64,000 nt of DNA from Polaromonas sp. (GTDB taxonomy: Bacteria > Pseudomonadota > Gammaproteobacteria > Burkholderiales > Burkholderiaceae_C): NCBI RefSeq assembly GCF_029945895.1, contig NZ_JAQSDL010000080.1, positions 62,001 through 126,000 of the forward strand, given 5' to 3'. This document shows, in pieces, positions 8,982 to 17,197 of the stretch. The notes beneath the pieces were generated by a model. The model was not told where the DNA came from and searched no databases. It saw only the letters and a list, made by a program, of their open reading frames with translations. The number at the start of each line of letters is the position of its first letter. The first letter of the stretch is position 1. The position numbers were made by a program, and so were the translations under genes.

Positions 8982-9664
8982 GCGCGCAGGCTCCCCCCCT
9001 GACACTGGTCAGCCACGCGCTGTGCCCTTATGTGCAGCGCGCAGCCATCGTGCTGCTGGAAAAAGGCGTGCCCTTTGCGCGGCGCGACGTGAACCTGGCG
9101 GCCAAACCCGCCTGGTTTCTCGCCGTGTCGCCGCTCGGCAAGACGCCGGTGCTGCTCACGGACAACACGGCGGTGTTTGAGTCCGCCGTGATCTGTGAAT
9201 ACCTGGAAGAAACCAACGGCCCGCCGCTGCACCCGAGCCAGCCGCTGGACCGCGCGCGGCATCGCGCGTGGATGGAATTCGGCTCGGCAATGCTGGCCAC
9301 CGTGGGGGGCTTCTACACGGCGCCCGATGCGGCCTCGCTGCAGGCGCGGCGGACCGAGCTGCAGCAGCGTTTCACACAACTGGAAGCCGAACTCAGTGCA
9401 GACGGGCCGTATTTTTCGGGCACAGGCTTCAGCATGGTGGATGCGGTGTTTGCGCCGGTGTTTCGCTACCTCGACGCCTTCGAGGTCTGCGGTGAAGCCG
9501 GCTGGCTGGAAAACTTGCCGCGCATGCAGCGCTGGCGCATCGCCCTGGCGGCGCGGCCTTCTGTCCAACAGGCGGTGGCGGCCGACTATCCGCAGCGTTT
9601 GCTGGCCTTCCTGCGCACTCGCGGCAGCGAGCTGGCGCGGCGCATCGCCCCCGCCCGGGTGTAG
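8978..9664 (+). CDS. Glutathione S-transferase family protein
   Basis: Second GST, 228 aa, overlapping the previous gene by 4 bases. The active-site region is HALCPYVQRAAIVLLEKG, with a Cys-Pro-Tyr motif as in omega/zeta-like and stringent-starvation-type GSTs. The cis-Pro motif SPLGKTPVLLTDN and ESAVICEYLEE (glutathione gamma-glutamyl contact) are intact. It differs from its neighbour at the catalytic residue, so the two are unlikely to be redundant duplicates. Confidence 0.9.
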   Translation: MSAQAPPLTLVSHALCPYVQRAAIVLLEKGVPFARRDVNLAAKPAWFLAVSPLGKTPVLLTDNTAVFESAVICEYLEETNGPPLHPSQPLDRARHRAWMEFGSAMLATVGGFYTAPDAASLQARRTELQQRFTQLEAELSADGPYFSGTGFSMVDAVFAPVFRYLDAFEVCGEAGWLENLPRMQRWRIALAARPSVQQAVAADYPQRLLAFLRTRGSELARRIAPARV

Positions 9665-9780
9665 CCATGTGACGGACAGGTTCGCAGGGGGAAGGTCCGC
9701 ACCTGCGGGCGCGGGCCTGATTTTAGGGCCGCCCCTTTATCCATCTAAACTGGGCAGCACTTTTCACTTTCAGGTCCACC

Positions 9781-10374
9781 ATGCCCCATCTCTCCCCCGT
9801 CCCCCTCGCCGACATCAAGGAAGACGACATCCGCGAGCGCTTCGAGCATTACAAGAAGACCCGCGGTTTCACGCCCAACAGCATCATGACCATGGTGCGG
9901 CGGCCCAACATCGTGCGGGCCTTCATGGCGCTGAACCAGGCGGTGTTGTACGAAGGCACGGTCCCGGAAGAAACCAAGATGCTGGTGAGCCTGGCCAGCA
10001 GTTATGCCGCCGGTTGCCTGTACTGCCAGTCGCACATGACCAACCTGGCCAGCATCTACAAGGCGTCGGACGCCAAGATCGCAGCGCTGTGGGATTTCGA
10101 GAACAGCGCGCTGTTCAGCCCCGCCGAACGCGCCGCCATCAGCCTGGCGCTCAAGGCCGGTGCGGTCCCCAACGAAGCGTCGAGCGCCGACTTTGACGAA
10201 CTCAAGAAACACTACAACGACGAACAGATCGTCGAGATCGTGGCAGCCATCGCGCTGTTCGGTTACCTCAACCGCTGGAACGACACCATGGCGACGGCGC
10301 TGGAGCCGCTGGCCGTGGAAGTGGCCGAGCGCGCGATTGGTAGCGTGGGCTGGGAAGCCGGCAAGCACCGCTGA
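9781..10374 (+). CDS. Carboxymuconolactone decarboxylase / AhpD-like protein
   Basis: 197-aa all-helical protein with the redox motif CLYCQSHMTN (CxxCxxxH, near residue 80) typical of the CMD/AhpD family, which reduces peroxides or disulfides in some members. EIVAAIALFGYLNRWNDT is the usual second conserved helix. No catechol-pathway genes are adjacent, so a peroxidase-like role is more likely than decarboxylation. It stands alone. Confidence 0.85.
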   Translation: MPHLSPVPLADIKEDDIRERFEHYKKTRGFTPNSIMTMVRRPNIVRAFMALNQAVLYEGTVPEETKMLVSLASSYAAGCLYCQSHMTNLASIYKASDAKIAALWDFENSALFSPAERAAISLALKAGAVPNEASSADFDELKKHYNDEQIVEIVAAIALFGYLNRWNDTMATALEPLAVEVAERAIGSVGWEAGKHR

Positions 10375-10554
10375 TTCACGCAGCCCGCCGCGCGTAGGTG
10401 GCCGGCCTCAGAACACCAGCCGCGCCGCGCCTCCGCAGCCACACCGATGTAGCCAAAGGCCTGGCTGCTGAGGCGCTGCGTGCCATAAAACCCGATTTGT
10501 ACAAACCCTCTTCCGGCCTGCGGCGCCTGGATGGCAACGGGCATACCCGCCAGC

Positions 10555-10649
10555 TTTCTCTCCATCAACTTCACCAGCCCCCACAACACCCGGTTCGCCG
10601 GCGTTGCCACGCCCAGGGCTCCGCCGCGCCCGACGATCAGCCCGTTGAA
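10555..10649 (-). pseudogene. 3'-end remnant of a panE-like gene
   Basis: The minus strand encodes LIVGRGGALGVATPANRVLW followed by GLVKLMERKLAG. This matches the last ~33 residues of the intact panE gene 3.6 kb away (LIVKRGAALGVATPANRVLW, SLVKLIERKQP) at nearly every position. No upstream panE sequence is present; the match stops at 10649. After the match the frame runs into unrelated sequence. It is a dead fragment in the 418-base gap before phoD. Nothing else recognisable is in that gap. Confidence 0.8.
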
Positions 10650-10792
10650 GCAGGCGGCCCATCCGTGAGTGGTTGGTGCGGGGGCCTGCTGTGGCGCGGC
10701 AACGCCGGACGCTTTTCAATGAAAATTTCATGGCGCTGACATGTTGCTCCCAAACAGTACGGGCTTCTGCACCTTACTTCTGGAGAAACATC

Positions 10793-12385
10793 ATGGATCG
10801 CCGCACATTCCTGAATTCAAGCGCCGTCTTGGGAACCTCGACCCTTGCGCTGCCCGGCCTTGCCCTGGCGCAGACCGCCCCCGCCGTCATCACGCGAGAC
10901 GCCATGCGACCCCAGATGGCTCATGGCATTCAAAGTGGTGATCCGAAGTCTGACGGCGCCATTGTCTGGACTCGCAGCGACCGGCCTTCGCGCCTTTGGC
11001 TGGAGTGGGCCACAACCGCCAGTTTTGCAAACGCCACGCGGGTGCGCGGCCCCTACCTGATGGGCGACACCGACTTCACCGGCCGTGTGGACCTGGCCGG
11101 CCTGCCAGCCGGCCAGGAGATTTTTTACCGGGTGGTGCTGCAGGACCTGCATAACGAGCGTGTGTTGTCTGAACCCGTGGCCGGCCACCTGCGCCTGCCC
11201 GCCAGCACCGGGGCCAAGGCTGCGCGCGACGTGCGTTTCACCTGGAGTGGCGATACAGCGGGGCAAGGCTGGGGCATCAACGAGGCCTGGGGTGGCATGA
11301 AAATCTACGAGCAGATGCGAAAGGTCAACCCTGACTTTTTCCTGCATTGCGGTGACACGATTTACGCCGATGGTCCGATCCAGGCCCAGGTCAAGCTCGC
11401 TGACGGCTCCCTCTGGAACAACGTCGTCACCGAAGAGGTCAGCAAGGTGGCAGAAACACTCGACGAATACCGCGGCCGCTATCGCTACAACCTGATGGAC
11501 GCCAATGTGCGCCGCATGGCGGCGGAAGTGCCGCAGATCTGGCAATGGGATGACCACGAGGTGTTCAACAACTGGTCAGACTCCAAGGACCTCGGTGCCG
11601 ACAAGCGTTACACCGAAAAGAACGTGCCCTTGATGGTGGCGCGCGCCACCAAGGCCTTTCATGAATTTGCGCCCCTGCGCCGCACCGCCGACGTGGAAAG
11701 CGAGCGTGTCTACCGCCATCTGCCGCAGGGCCCGCTGCTGGACATGTTTGTGGTCGACATGCGCAGCTACCGTGGCCCGAACACCCACAACCTGCAGACC
11801 GGCGAGACCGACGAAAGCGCCTTCATGGGCCGCCCGCAGATCGCCTGGCTGCTCGACGGCCTGAAGCGTTCCAAATCGGTCTGGAAAGTGATTGCGGCCG
11901 ACATGCCCATCAGCCTGCAGGTGGGCGACGGCAAGGACGCCGACGGGCGCGAGCGCTGGGAAGCCAGTGCCAACGGCGACGACGGCGCACCCCTGGGCCG
12001 CGAAATTGAAATTGCCCGCCTGCTGCGCGAGATCAAGCGCGCCGGCATCAGGAACGTGGTGTGGCTGACCGCCGATGTGCACTACACCGCTGCGCATTAT
12101 TTTGATCCGGCCAAAGCCAGCTTCAGTGACTTCGCGCCATTCTGGGAGTTTGTATCGGGTCCGCTCAACGCCGGTGGTTTCGGTCCCAACAAGACCGACG
12201 CCACCTTCGGCATGCAGGTGATGTACCAGAAAGCCCCGAACGAGGTGAATGCGCCGCCCACCAACGGCATGCAGTTTTTCGGCCAGGTGGACATCGATGC
12301 CAAAACCCGGGCCATGACAGTCACCTTGAAAGACCTGGCCGGCGCGTCGCTTTACACCAAGACACTGGCACCGCAGCGAAGCTGA
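10793..12385 (+). CDS. phoD: PhoD-family alkaline phosphatase
   Basis: Secreted metal-dependent phosphatase/phosphodiesterase. The N-terminus MDRRTFLNSSAVLGTSTLAL is a Tat signal ending at LALAQ, consistent with export of a folded metalloenzyme. The Ig-like PhoD N-domain starts HGIQSGDPKSDGAIVWTR. The metallophosphatase domain has WSGDTAGQGWG, HCGDTIYADG, WDDHEVFNNW and WLTADVHYTAA. Length 530 aa is normal. Start ATG 10793 follows TCTGGAG. No convincing Pho box was seen upstream. Confidence 0.95.
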   Translation: MDRRTFLNSSAVLGTSTLALPGLALAQTAPAVITRDAMRPQMAHGIQSGDPKSDGAIVWTRSDRPSRLWLEWATTASFANATRVRGPYLMGDTDFTGRVDLAGLPAGQEIFYRVVLQDLHNERVLSEPVAGHLRLPASTGAKAARDVRFTWSGDTAGQGWGINEAWGGMKIYEQMRKVNPDFFLHCGDTIYADGPIQAQVKLADGSLWNNVVTEEVSKVAETLDEYRGRYRYNLMDANVRRMAAEVPQIWQWDDHEVFNNWSDSKDLGADKRYTEKNVPLMVARATKAFHEFAPLRRTADVESERVYRHLPQGPLLDMFVVDMRSYRGPNTHNLQTGETDESAFMGRPQIAWLLDGLKRSKSVWKVIAADMPISLQVGDGKDADGRERWEASANGDDGAPLGREIEIARLLREIKRAGIRNVVWLTADVHYTAAHYFDPAKASFSDFAPFWEFVSGPLNAGGFGPNKTDATFGMQVMYQKAPNEVNAPPTNGMQFFGQVDIDAKTRAMTVTLKDLAGASLYTKTLAPQRS

Positions 12386-12396
12386 CCTGCGCCAAC

Positions 12397-12423
12397 GGCA
12401 GGCCGGGACGCCCCCGGTCTGCC
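12397..12423. terminator. GC-rich hairpin between convergent genes
   Basis: Arms GGCAGGCCGGG and CCCGGTCTGCC pair with one G-T, loop of 5. It lies between phoD and the convergent gene at 12428, the place expected for a terminator, but there is no T-run on either side, so intrinsic activity is doubtful. Confidence 0.4.
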
Positions 12424-12427
12424 CGCG

Positions 12428-12835
12428 CTACGCGTGTTCCGGCGTCAATGCCGTGCGCAGTTGCTCCATGGCCGCCACGCAATCGAGGACCACTACCTGA
12501 AGATGGGCGGCGGCATCGTCGGCTTGCAGCGACGGAGATGACGCGAGGTGCTCGCCCACGGTTTTTCTGAGCCGCGACTGGACCGCCTGGAACAGGATGT
12601 CCCAGTCCCCGAACGGAATCTGCAAACGGCATGCCGACCCCTGTGCAGCGGAATCGGCTTCTTCTGGCAAGCCGGTGTTGTCCTGCGCCTGCAATTGCGC
12701 CGCTGGAGCGAGTGTGACCGGCAAGGGATGAGGCGCCGTGAACAGGAGATCGAGGTTGACGAAACCGAGCGCCTTGAGAGCTTTGTGCGCAAGATTTCGC
12801 ATCTGTCTGGTGGGCAAAGAGGCTGTTCGCTTCAT
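12428..12835 (-). CDS. Hypothetical protein
   Basis: 135-aa reading frame with no domain I recognise. The sequence is plausible as a real protein (mixed charged and hydrophobic residues, FGDWDILFQAVQSRLRKTVG as a likely amphipathic helix). It has no signal peptide or membrane segment. Start at 12835 has no clear Shine-Dalgarno. It faces phoD convergently. The 226 bases upstream, to the Crp gene, hold no gene I can support. Confidence 0.5.
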   Translation of the reverse strand: MKRTASLPTRQMRNLAHKALKALGFVNLDLLFTAPHPLPVTLAPAAQLQAQDNTGLPEEADSAAQGSACRLQIPFGDWDILFQAVQSRLRKTVGEHLASSPSLQADDAAAHLQVVVLDCVAAMEQLRTALTPEHA

Positions 12836-13061
12836 GCGGGAACCTGCGGAATTGGCTGCATAACGCTGCAGCGACGGTAAGGCGCTAATGCGACCGAGGC
12901 TCGGTACGCCACTGCCTTGGGTCGTTTATAGAAGTTTCAAAGACGACGGTCGGTCCGGTACCGGACTTAGCCGAAAAAAATGAATAAATATGTAGGACGT
13001 CACGCCGTCTGGATGCGCAGGACGGGAAGCAGTTGACGGCATCACACGGCCGGCTTTGCGC

Positions 13062-13847
13062 CTAGCTGGCCATCTCCATCGGCAGCAAGCGGTCGTATTC
13101 GTCCTTGACGACCTGGTAACACTCGCAGGAACGCTGCTCCAGTCCCTTTCGGTCCAGCACCTTGATGCGGCCGCGGGCGTAGCTGATCAGCCCGGCCTCC
13201 TGCACCTTGAGCGCCGCTTCCGTGACGCCGACCCGGCGCACGCCCAGCATGTTGGCAATCAACTCCTGGGTCATCACAAGTTCGTTGCCAGGCAAGCGGT
13301 CCAGGCTTAGCAGCAGCCACCGGCACAGCTGTTCGTCCAGGGAGTGGTGGCGGTTGCAGACGGCCGTTTGCGACATCTGCGTGATCAGCGCCTGGGTATA
13401 ACGCAGCAGTAGATTCGTCACCGGCCCGGCCTTGTCAAACTCGTCCTTCATGAACTTTGCTTTCAGGCGATAGCCCTTGCCGCCGCTTTGCACCACGGCC
13501 CGGCTTGGCGTGGTGTTTCCTCCCATGAAGAGCGCGATGCCGACAATGCCCTCATTGCCGACCACCGCAATCTCGGCCGAGTCGCCATTTTTCATGACGT
13601 ACAGCAGCGACACGATGGACGAGGTCGGAAAATAGACGTAGTGCTCGACTTTTCCGGATTCATAAAGCACCTCGCCGAGCGGCATCTCGAACAGCTCCAG
13701 ATGCGGCAACCAGGCCTTGAGCTGCGCGTCGGGCAAAGCGGCGAGCAGACGATTGAGTTTTATTTCGCTCGAACTGGCCACCACCGCCTTCGCATGTGCG
13801 TTTGGCGAGGAAGAAGTCCGGAGCGGCTTTGTTTGGGGTGAAGGCAT
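13062..13847 (-). CDS. Crp/Fnr-family transcription regulator
   Basis: 261-aa regulator. The cyclic-nucleotide-type sensor domain includes VLYESGKVEHYVYFPTSSIV and GNEGIVGIALFMGG, and a Crp-type helix-turn-helix follows (TQELIANMLGVRRVGVTEAA). The Cys cluster of Fnr is absent, so oxygen sensing by an iron-sulfur centre is unlikely. Start at 13847 (MPSPQTK) was chosen because the longer frame to 14048 is encoded by the arm of a MITE-like element. The ligand is unknown. Confidence 0.85.
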   Translation of the reverse strand: MPSPQTKPLRTSSSPNAHAKAVVASSSEIKLNRLLAALPDAQLKAWLPHLELFEMPLGEVLYESGKVEHYVYFPTSSIVSLLYVMKNGDSAEIAVVGNEGIVGIALFMGGNTTPSRAVVQSGGKGYRLKAKFMKDEFDKAGPVTNLLLRYTQALITQMSQTAVCNRHHSLDEQLCRWLLLSLDRLPGNELVMTQELIANMLGVRRVGVTEAALKVQEAGLISYARGRIKVLDRKGLEQRSCECYQVVKDEYDRLLPMEMAS

Positions 13848-14017
13848 AAACAATACAGAACCATGTGATGAGCCTGTCTTCTCAGCTTGCCGAGATGGCA
13901 GCTGGACGGCCTCAGCTTTCAGCATACGGTGGTGACACCCGCTGGTCTGTGCGATGGCGAACGGCCGGGAGTCGGCTCTTTCTGTAGGCGAATCGCCCGC
14001 CAACAGACACGCGCTGA

Positions 14018-14184
14018 CTAGTACTGCAGCCCGGAAGTAGCGAAACAAAATGAAAGTGATGGATTCGTGCCCAGGGCAAGGCGCAAGCCGCAGCGAAGGC
14101 TGTACGCCTTCGCAAGGATTGCAACGCTGCCATGGGTGCGAAGGCGCGCTTTCATGTTTCGATATTTTTGGGTTGCAGTACTAG
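14018..14184. mobile_element. MITE-like element with ~37-bp terminal inverted repeats
   Basis: The left end (14018-14056) begins CTAGTACTGCAGCCC and ends CGAAACAAAATGAAAG. The right end (14149-14184) read in reverse begins CTAGTACTGCAACCC and ends CGAAACATGAAAG. In between is a perfect hairpin GCGAAGGC-TGTAC-GCCTTCGC (14093-14113). The whole is 167 bp and encodes no transposase. Both ends carry CTAG, and the right end supplies the panE stop codon. Non-autonomous mobile element is the best reading. Confidence 0.7.
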
Positions 14185-15107
14185 GGCTGTTTGCGCTCAA
14201 TCAACTTCACCAGCGACCACAACACGCGGTTCGCCGGTGTCGCCACGCCCAGCGCCGCGCCGCGCTTGACGATCAGCCCGTTGAGGTAGTCAATCTCGGT
14301 GGGCTTGCCGCGTGCCAGGTCCTGCGCGGTCGATGAAAACTGGCTCGGCATGCTGGCGGCGAGCTTGTCCACCGCCGCATGCACGTCGCCCGCCACCTGC
14401 ACGCCTTCGGCCCGGGCCACAGCCAGGCATTCGGCCACCACGTCGCGCATCAGGTCCGGCACGCCTTCGCCGGCCACCGTCTGGCCATAAGGCAGCTGGG
14501 TGATGGCCGAGACGGCGTTGTAGGCGCAGTTGAGGATCAGCTTGGCCCACAAGGCGCCGCGCACGTTGTCGGAGATTTCAGTGGGCACGCCGGCGGCGAT
14601 CAGGGCCTGCGCCACGGCCGCGCTGACGCCGGAGGGTTCGATCACCAGCTCGCCGCGGCCATGGTGTTTGACGTGGCCGGGGCCAGCCATTTCGGTCGCG
14701 ACGTAAACCACGGCGGCTGCCACGGCATGTTGCGGCAGCACGGCGCGCAGCCTGTCCGCGTTGTCCACGCCGTTTTGCAGGCACAGCACCAGCGCGTCCG
14801 GCGCCAGGTGCGGCCGTATCAGTGCGCCGGTGGCTTCGGTGTCGGTGGACTTGACGCAAAACAGCACCAGCGGCGCGCCCCGCACCGCACCGGGATCGCT
14901 GCTGGCGCTCAGCCGCACCTGTTCGTCAAAACTCCGGGTTTGCATGTGCAGGCCGTCGCGCGTGATGGCTTGCACGTGTTGCGGCCGGGCGATCAGGGTC
15001 ACCTCATGGCCGGCGCGCGCCAGCATGCCGCCGTAGTAGCAGCCGACGGCGCCTGCGCCCATGACGGCGACCTTGAACATGCGGTGGGAAGGGTGGGGGT
15101 TTGTCAT
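14181..15107 (-). CDS. panE: 2-dehydropantoate 2-reductase (ketopantoate reductase)
   Basis: NADPH-dependent reduction of ketopantoate to pantoate in pantothenate synthesis, or a related reductase of the ApbA/PanE family. The Rossmann motif AVMGAGAVGCYYGGMLARAG is at the start. The conserved catalytic-helix region reads SDNVRGALWAKLILNCAYN and the substrate region PSQFSSTAQDLARGKPTEID. 308 aa is full length. The stop codon TAG lies in the end of the adjacent MITE-like element, so the last residues may have been altered by insertion. A degenerate copy of its 3' end lies at 10555-10649. Confidence 0.9.
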   Translation of the reverse strand: MTNPHPSHRMFKVAVMGAGAVGCYYGGMLARAGHEVTLIARPQHVQAITRDGLHMQTRSFDEQVRLSASSDPGAVRGAPLVLFCVKSTDTEATGALIRPHLAPDALVLCLQNGVDNADRLRAVLPQHAVAAAVVYVATEMAGPGHVKHHGRGELVIEPSGVSAAVAQALIAAGVPTEISDNVRGALWAKLILNCAYNAVSAITQLPYGQTVAGEGVPDLMRDVVAECLAVARAEGVQVAGDVHAAVDKLAASMPSQFSSTAQDLARGKPTEIDYLNGLIVKRGAALGVATPANRVLWSLVKLIERKQP

Positions 15108-15151
15108 GGGTGATGTTCGGAAGGGGCGTTTCTGGCCTGATCGGCAGGTGA

Positions 15152-15178
15152 AGAAAAGGCAGAAAAGGCAAAAAAGGC
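15152..15178 (+). repeat. 9-bp tandem repeat, three units
   Basis: AGAAAAGGC, AGAAAAGGC, AAAAAAGGC in direct succession between the panE start and the TSUP gene. Short and of unknown significance. Confidence 0.7.
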
Positions 15179-15271
15179 AAACCTGGGGGAGGAAGGAATG
15201 GCCATTCTAGAAAACCTTCAGCAATGGTGCCGGCAGAGCCGTGACCCTGTCCCTTCTCCCTGCCGGCACGC

Positions 15272-15295
15272 TGCCGGCAGGTTATCCTGCCGGCA
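15272..15295. promoter_or_regulatory. Perfect palindrome upstream of TSUP permease gene
   Basis: TGCCGGCAGG-TTAT-CCTGCCGGCA, preceded at 15261 by another TGCCGGCA. It lies 53 bases before the permease start, with no T-run, so it is more likely an operator or mRNA structure than a terminator. Confidence 0.45.
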
Positions 15296-15347
15296 TGTGT
15301 ATCGACTTTTCAAAGCGGCGGGCAGACAAGCCGCAGCGTGCGGGGCA

Positions 15348-16118
15348 ATGACGGCGTGGCAGATTGCGCTTTTCCTGCTGTGTGTGGCCCTGGCGACCTG
15401 CGCCCAGAACCTCAGCGGTTTCGCGTTCGCGCTGATCCTGCTGGGCCTGGCCGGCCTGCTGGAGCTCGCCCCGCTGGCGGACCTGGCCAACGTGGCCACC
15501 GTGCTGGCGCTGGCCAACGCCCTGGTGGCCCTGCGCCGCTCGGGCCGCACGCTGGACGTGCCCGCCTTGCGCGACACCACGCTGGGCAGTGCCGTGGGTA
15601 TTCTGGCGGGGGTGCTGCTGGTCGGCTGGCTCAGCAGCAACGTCACGCTGGTTTTGCGTGTGCTGCTGGGCCTGACGGTGGTGGCTTGCGCCATCGTGGT
15701 GCTGCTGCAGGCCACAGCCCTGCGCGAACGCTCGACCGCCGCGTCGTTTCGCACCTGGGGCATGGTGTCGGGCCTGCTGACCGGTCTTTTTTCCACCGGT
15801 GGGCCGCCGCTGGTCTACCACCTGTACCGCCAGCCGATGCCGCTGCGAACGGTGCGCGACACCCTGGTGGCGACACTGGCGGCCAGTTCGCTGATGCGGC
15901 TGGTCATGGTCCTGGGCACCGGGCAGTTCAGTGCCAACGCGCTCAAGCTGTGCCTGCTTGCCGCGCCGCTGGTGTTCGCGCTAAGCTGGTGGCTGGAACG
16001 GCACCCGCCCGGCTGGTCGCGGCCCACGGTGCTCAAACTGGTCTGTGCGCTGCTGCTGCTCACGGGTGTCGGCCTGCTGGTTCCGGCGCTGCTGCAGATC
16101 GCCAGAACCGGCCTGTGA
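15348..16118 (+). CDS. TSUP (TauE/SafE-type) membrane permease
   Basis: 256-aa inner-membrane protein with about eight hydrophobic helices, e.g. IALFLLCVALATCAQNLSGF and LLTGLFSTGGPPLVYHLY. The glycine-proline-rich loop STGGPPLVYHLYRQPM is the family signature in the second half. TSUP proteins move sulfonates, sulfite or other organic anions; the substrate here is unknown. ATG 15348 begins directly before the first helix. It was preferred to an open frame from 15198 whose leading 50 residues look unnatural. Confidence 0.82.
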   Translation: MTAWQIALFLLCVALATCAQNLSGFAFALILLGLAGLLELAPLADLANVATVLALANALVALRRSGRTLDVPALRDTTLGSAVGILAGVLLVGWLSSNVTLVLRVLLGLTVVACAIVVLLQATALRERSTAASFRTWGMVSGLLTGLFSTGGPPLVYHLYRQPMPLRTVRDTLVATLAASSLMRLVMVLGTGQFSANALKLCLLAAPLVFALSWWLERHPPGWSRPTVLKLVCALLLLTGVGLLVPALLQIARTGL

Positions 16119-16141
16119 ACCTTTGTTGGACGCCTGAACCC

Positions 16142-16627
16142 ATGAACTACTGGCTGATGAAATCCGAACCCGAAGAGTGTTCGGTCGACAACGCGCTGGC
16201 CTCGAAAAACGCCACCGTTCCCTGGGTGGGCGTGCGCAACTACCAGGCACGCAACTTCATGCGCGACGCCATGCGGGTGGGCGACGGCGTCTTGTTCTAC
16301 CACTCCAGCTGCGCTGAGCCGGGCATCGTCGGCATCGCACGCGTGGCCTCCACGGCCTACCCCGATCCGACGCAGTTCGACCCGGACTCGCCCTATTTCG
16401 ACGCCAAATCCAGACCCGACGAACCGCGCTGGCTGCTGGTGGACGTGCAGGTGCTCCGGAAAATTTCCACCCTCCCCCTGCCCGCGCTGCGCGCCCGGCC
16501 CGAGCTCGCCGAACTGCTGGTGCTCAAAAAGGGCAACCGCCTGTCCATCACGCCGGTGGAGCCGCGCCACTGGCAGGCCATCACGGGAAGCAGCGCGGTC
16601 GTCCAGCCCGACAAGGCGGGGTCATGA
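16142..16627 (+). CDS. EVE-domain protein
   Basis: 161-aa single-domain EVE protein (PUA-like fold; related YTH/EVE domains bind modified bases in nucleic acid). It starts with the typical MNYWLMKSEPEECS and contains WVGVRNYQARNFMRD and GDGVLFYHSSCAEPGIVG. Many homologues have Phe or Tyr where Cys stands in EECS. The stop overlaps the next start by 4 bases. Confidence 0.93.
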   Translation: MNYWLMKSEPEECSVDNALASKNATVPWVGVRNYQARNFMRDAMRVGDGVLFYHSSCAEPGIVGIARVASTAYPDPTQFDPDSPYFDAKSRPDEPRWLLVDVQVLRKISTLPLPALRARPELAELLVLKKGNRLSITPVEPRHWQAITGSSAVVQPDKAGS

Positions 16628-17115
16628 AAATAGCCGGACTGCTTCTGGGTGCGTTGCTGCTTGTCGCGGCCTTGCTGCTGCTGGCAGCGGGGCAACTGGG
16701 TTTTCTTGCGGGGCAGCCACCGAAGGATCTGGGCGTGCGGGATGGCCGCCTCAAACCGCCGTCCCCGACACCGAACAGCGTTTCCAGCCAGGCCGGCAGC
16801 CATGCCGACCACCCGCAGCGCAGTGGCGCCGACATCGCCCCCCTGCATTACACCGGTGATGCCAAGGCCGCTTTGGGCCGCCTGGCCACCTTGCTGGAAT
16901 CCACGCCCGGCTGCGTGTTGGTGACGCGGGAGCCGGCTTATCTGTACGCGCAGTGCCACACCCGGTGGCTGAAGTTCACAGACGATGTGGAGTTCGCACT
17001 GGACGAGGCGGCCCATGTGATTCAGGTGCGCTCGGCCAGCCGGCTGGGGCGCAAGGACTTTGGCGTGAACCGTGCGCGCGTGGAGGCCCTGCGCGCACGC
17101 TTCGAAAAAACCTGA
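16624..17115 (+). CDS. DUF1499 family protein
   Basis: 163 aa. An N-terminal hydrophobic segment (IAGLLLGALLLVAALLLLAA) acts as signal or anchor, and the DUF1499 domain includes PNSVSSQAGSHADH and SASRLGRKDFGVNRARVEAL. Function of the family is unknown. The ATGA overlap with the EVE gene indicates one operon. Confidence 0.85.
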   Translation: MKIAGLLLGALLLVAALLLLAAGQLGFLAGQPPKDLGVRDGRLKPPSPTPNSVSSQAGSHADHPQRSGADIAPLHYTGDAKAALGRLATLLESTPGCVLVTREPAYLYAQCHTRWLKFTDDVEFALDEAAHVIQVRSASRLGRKDFGVNRARVEALRARFEKT

Positions 17116-17121
17116 CGCTCC

Positions 17122-17182
17122 TGCAAAGCTATAAAAACAATAGCTGCTTGCGCCCGCGCCTATTGGGCTGGAGGCATATTTC
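17122..17182 (-). repeat. Dispersed repeat, copy C
   Basis: Reverse orientation: AGCTATAAAAACAATAGCTG, CTTGCGCCCGCGCCTATTGG, GCTGGAGGCATATTT. The two half-palindromes AGCTAT and ATAGCT surround an A-rich spacer, so the transcript could fold. It lies between convergent genes. Confidence 0.78.
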
Positions 17183-17197
17183 GCATGCAATCGGAAC

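Noticed and set aside
13848..14048. N-terminal extension of the Crp-type regulator
   Set aside because: The extra residues come partly from the arm of the MITE-like element and do not resemble the family; ATG 13847 is preferred.
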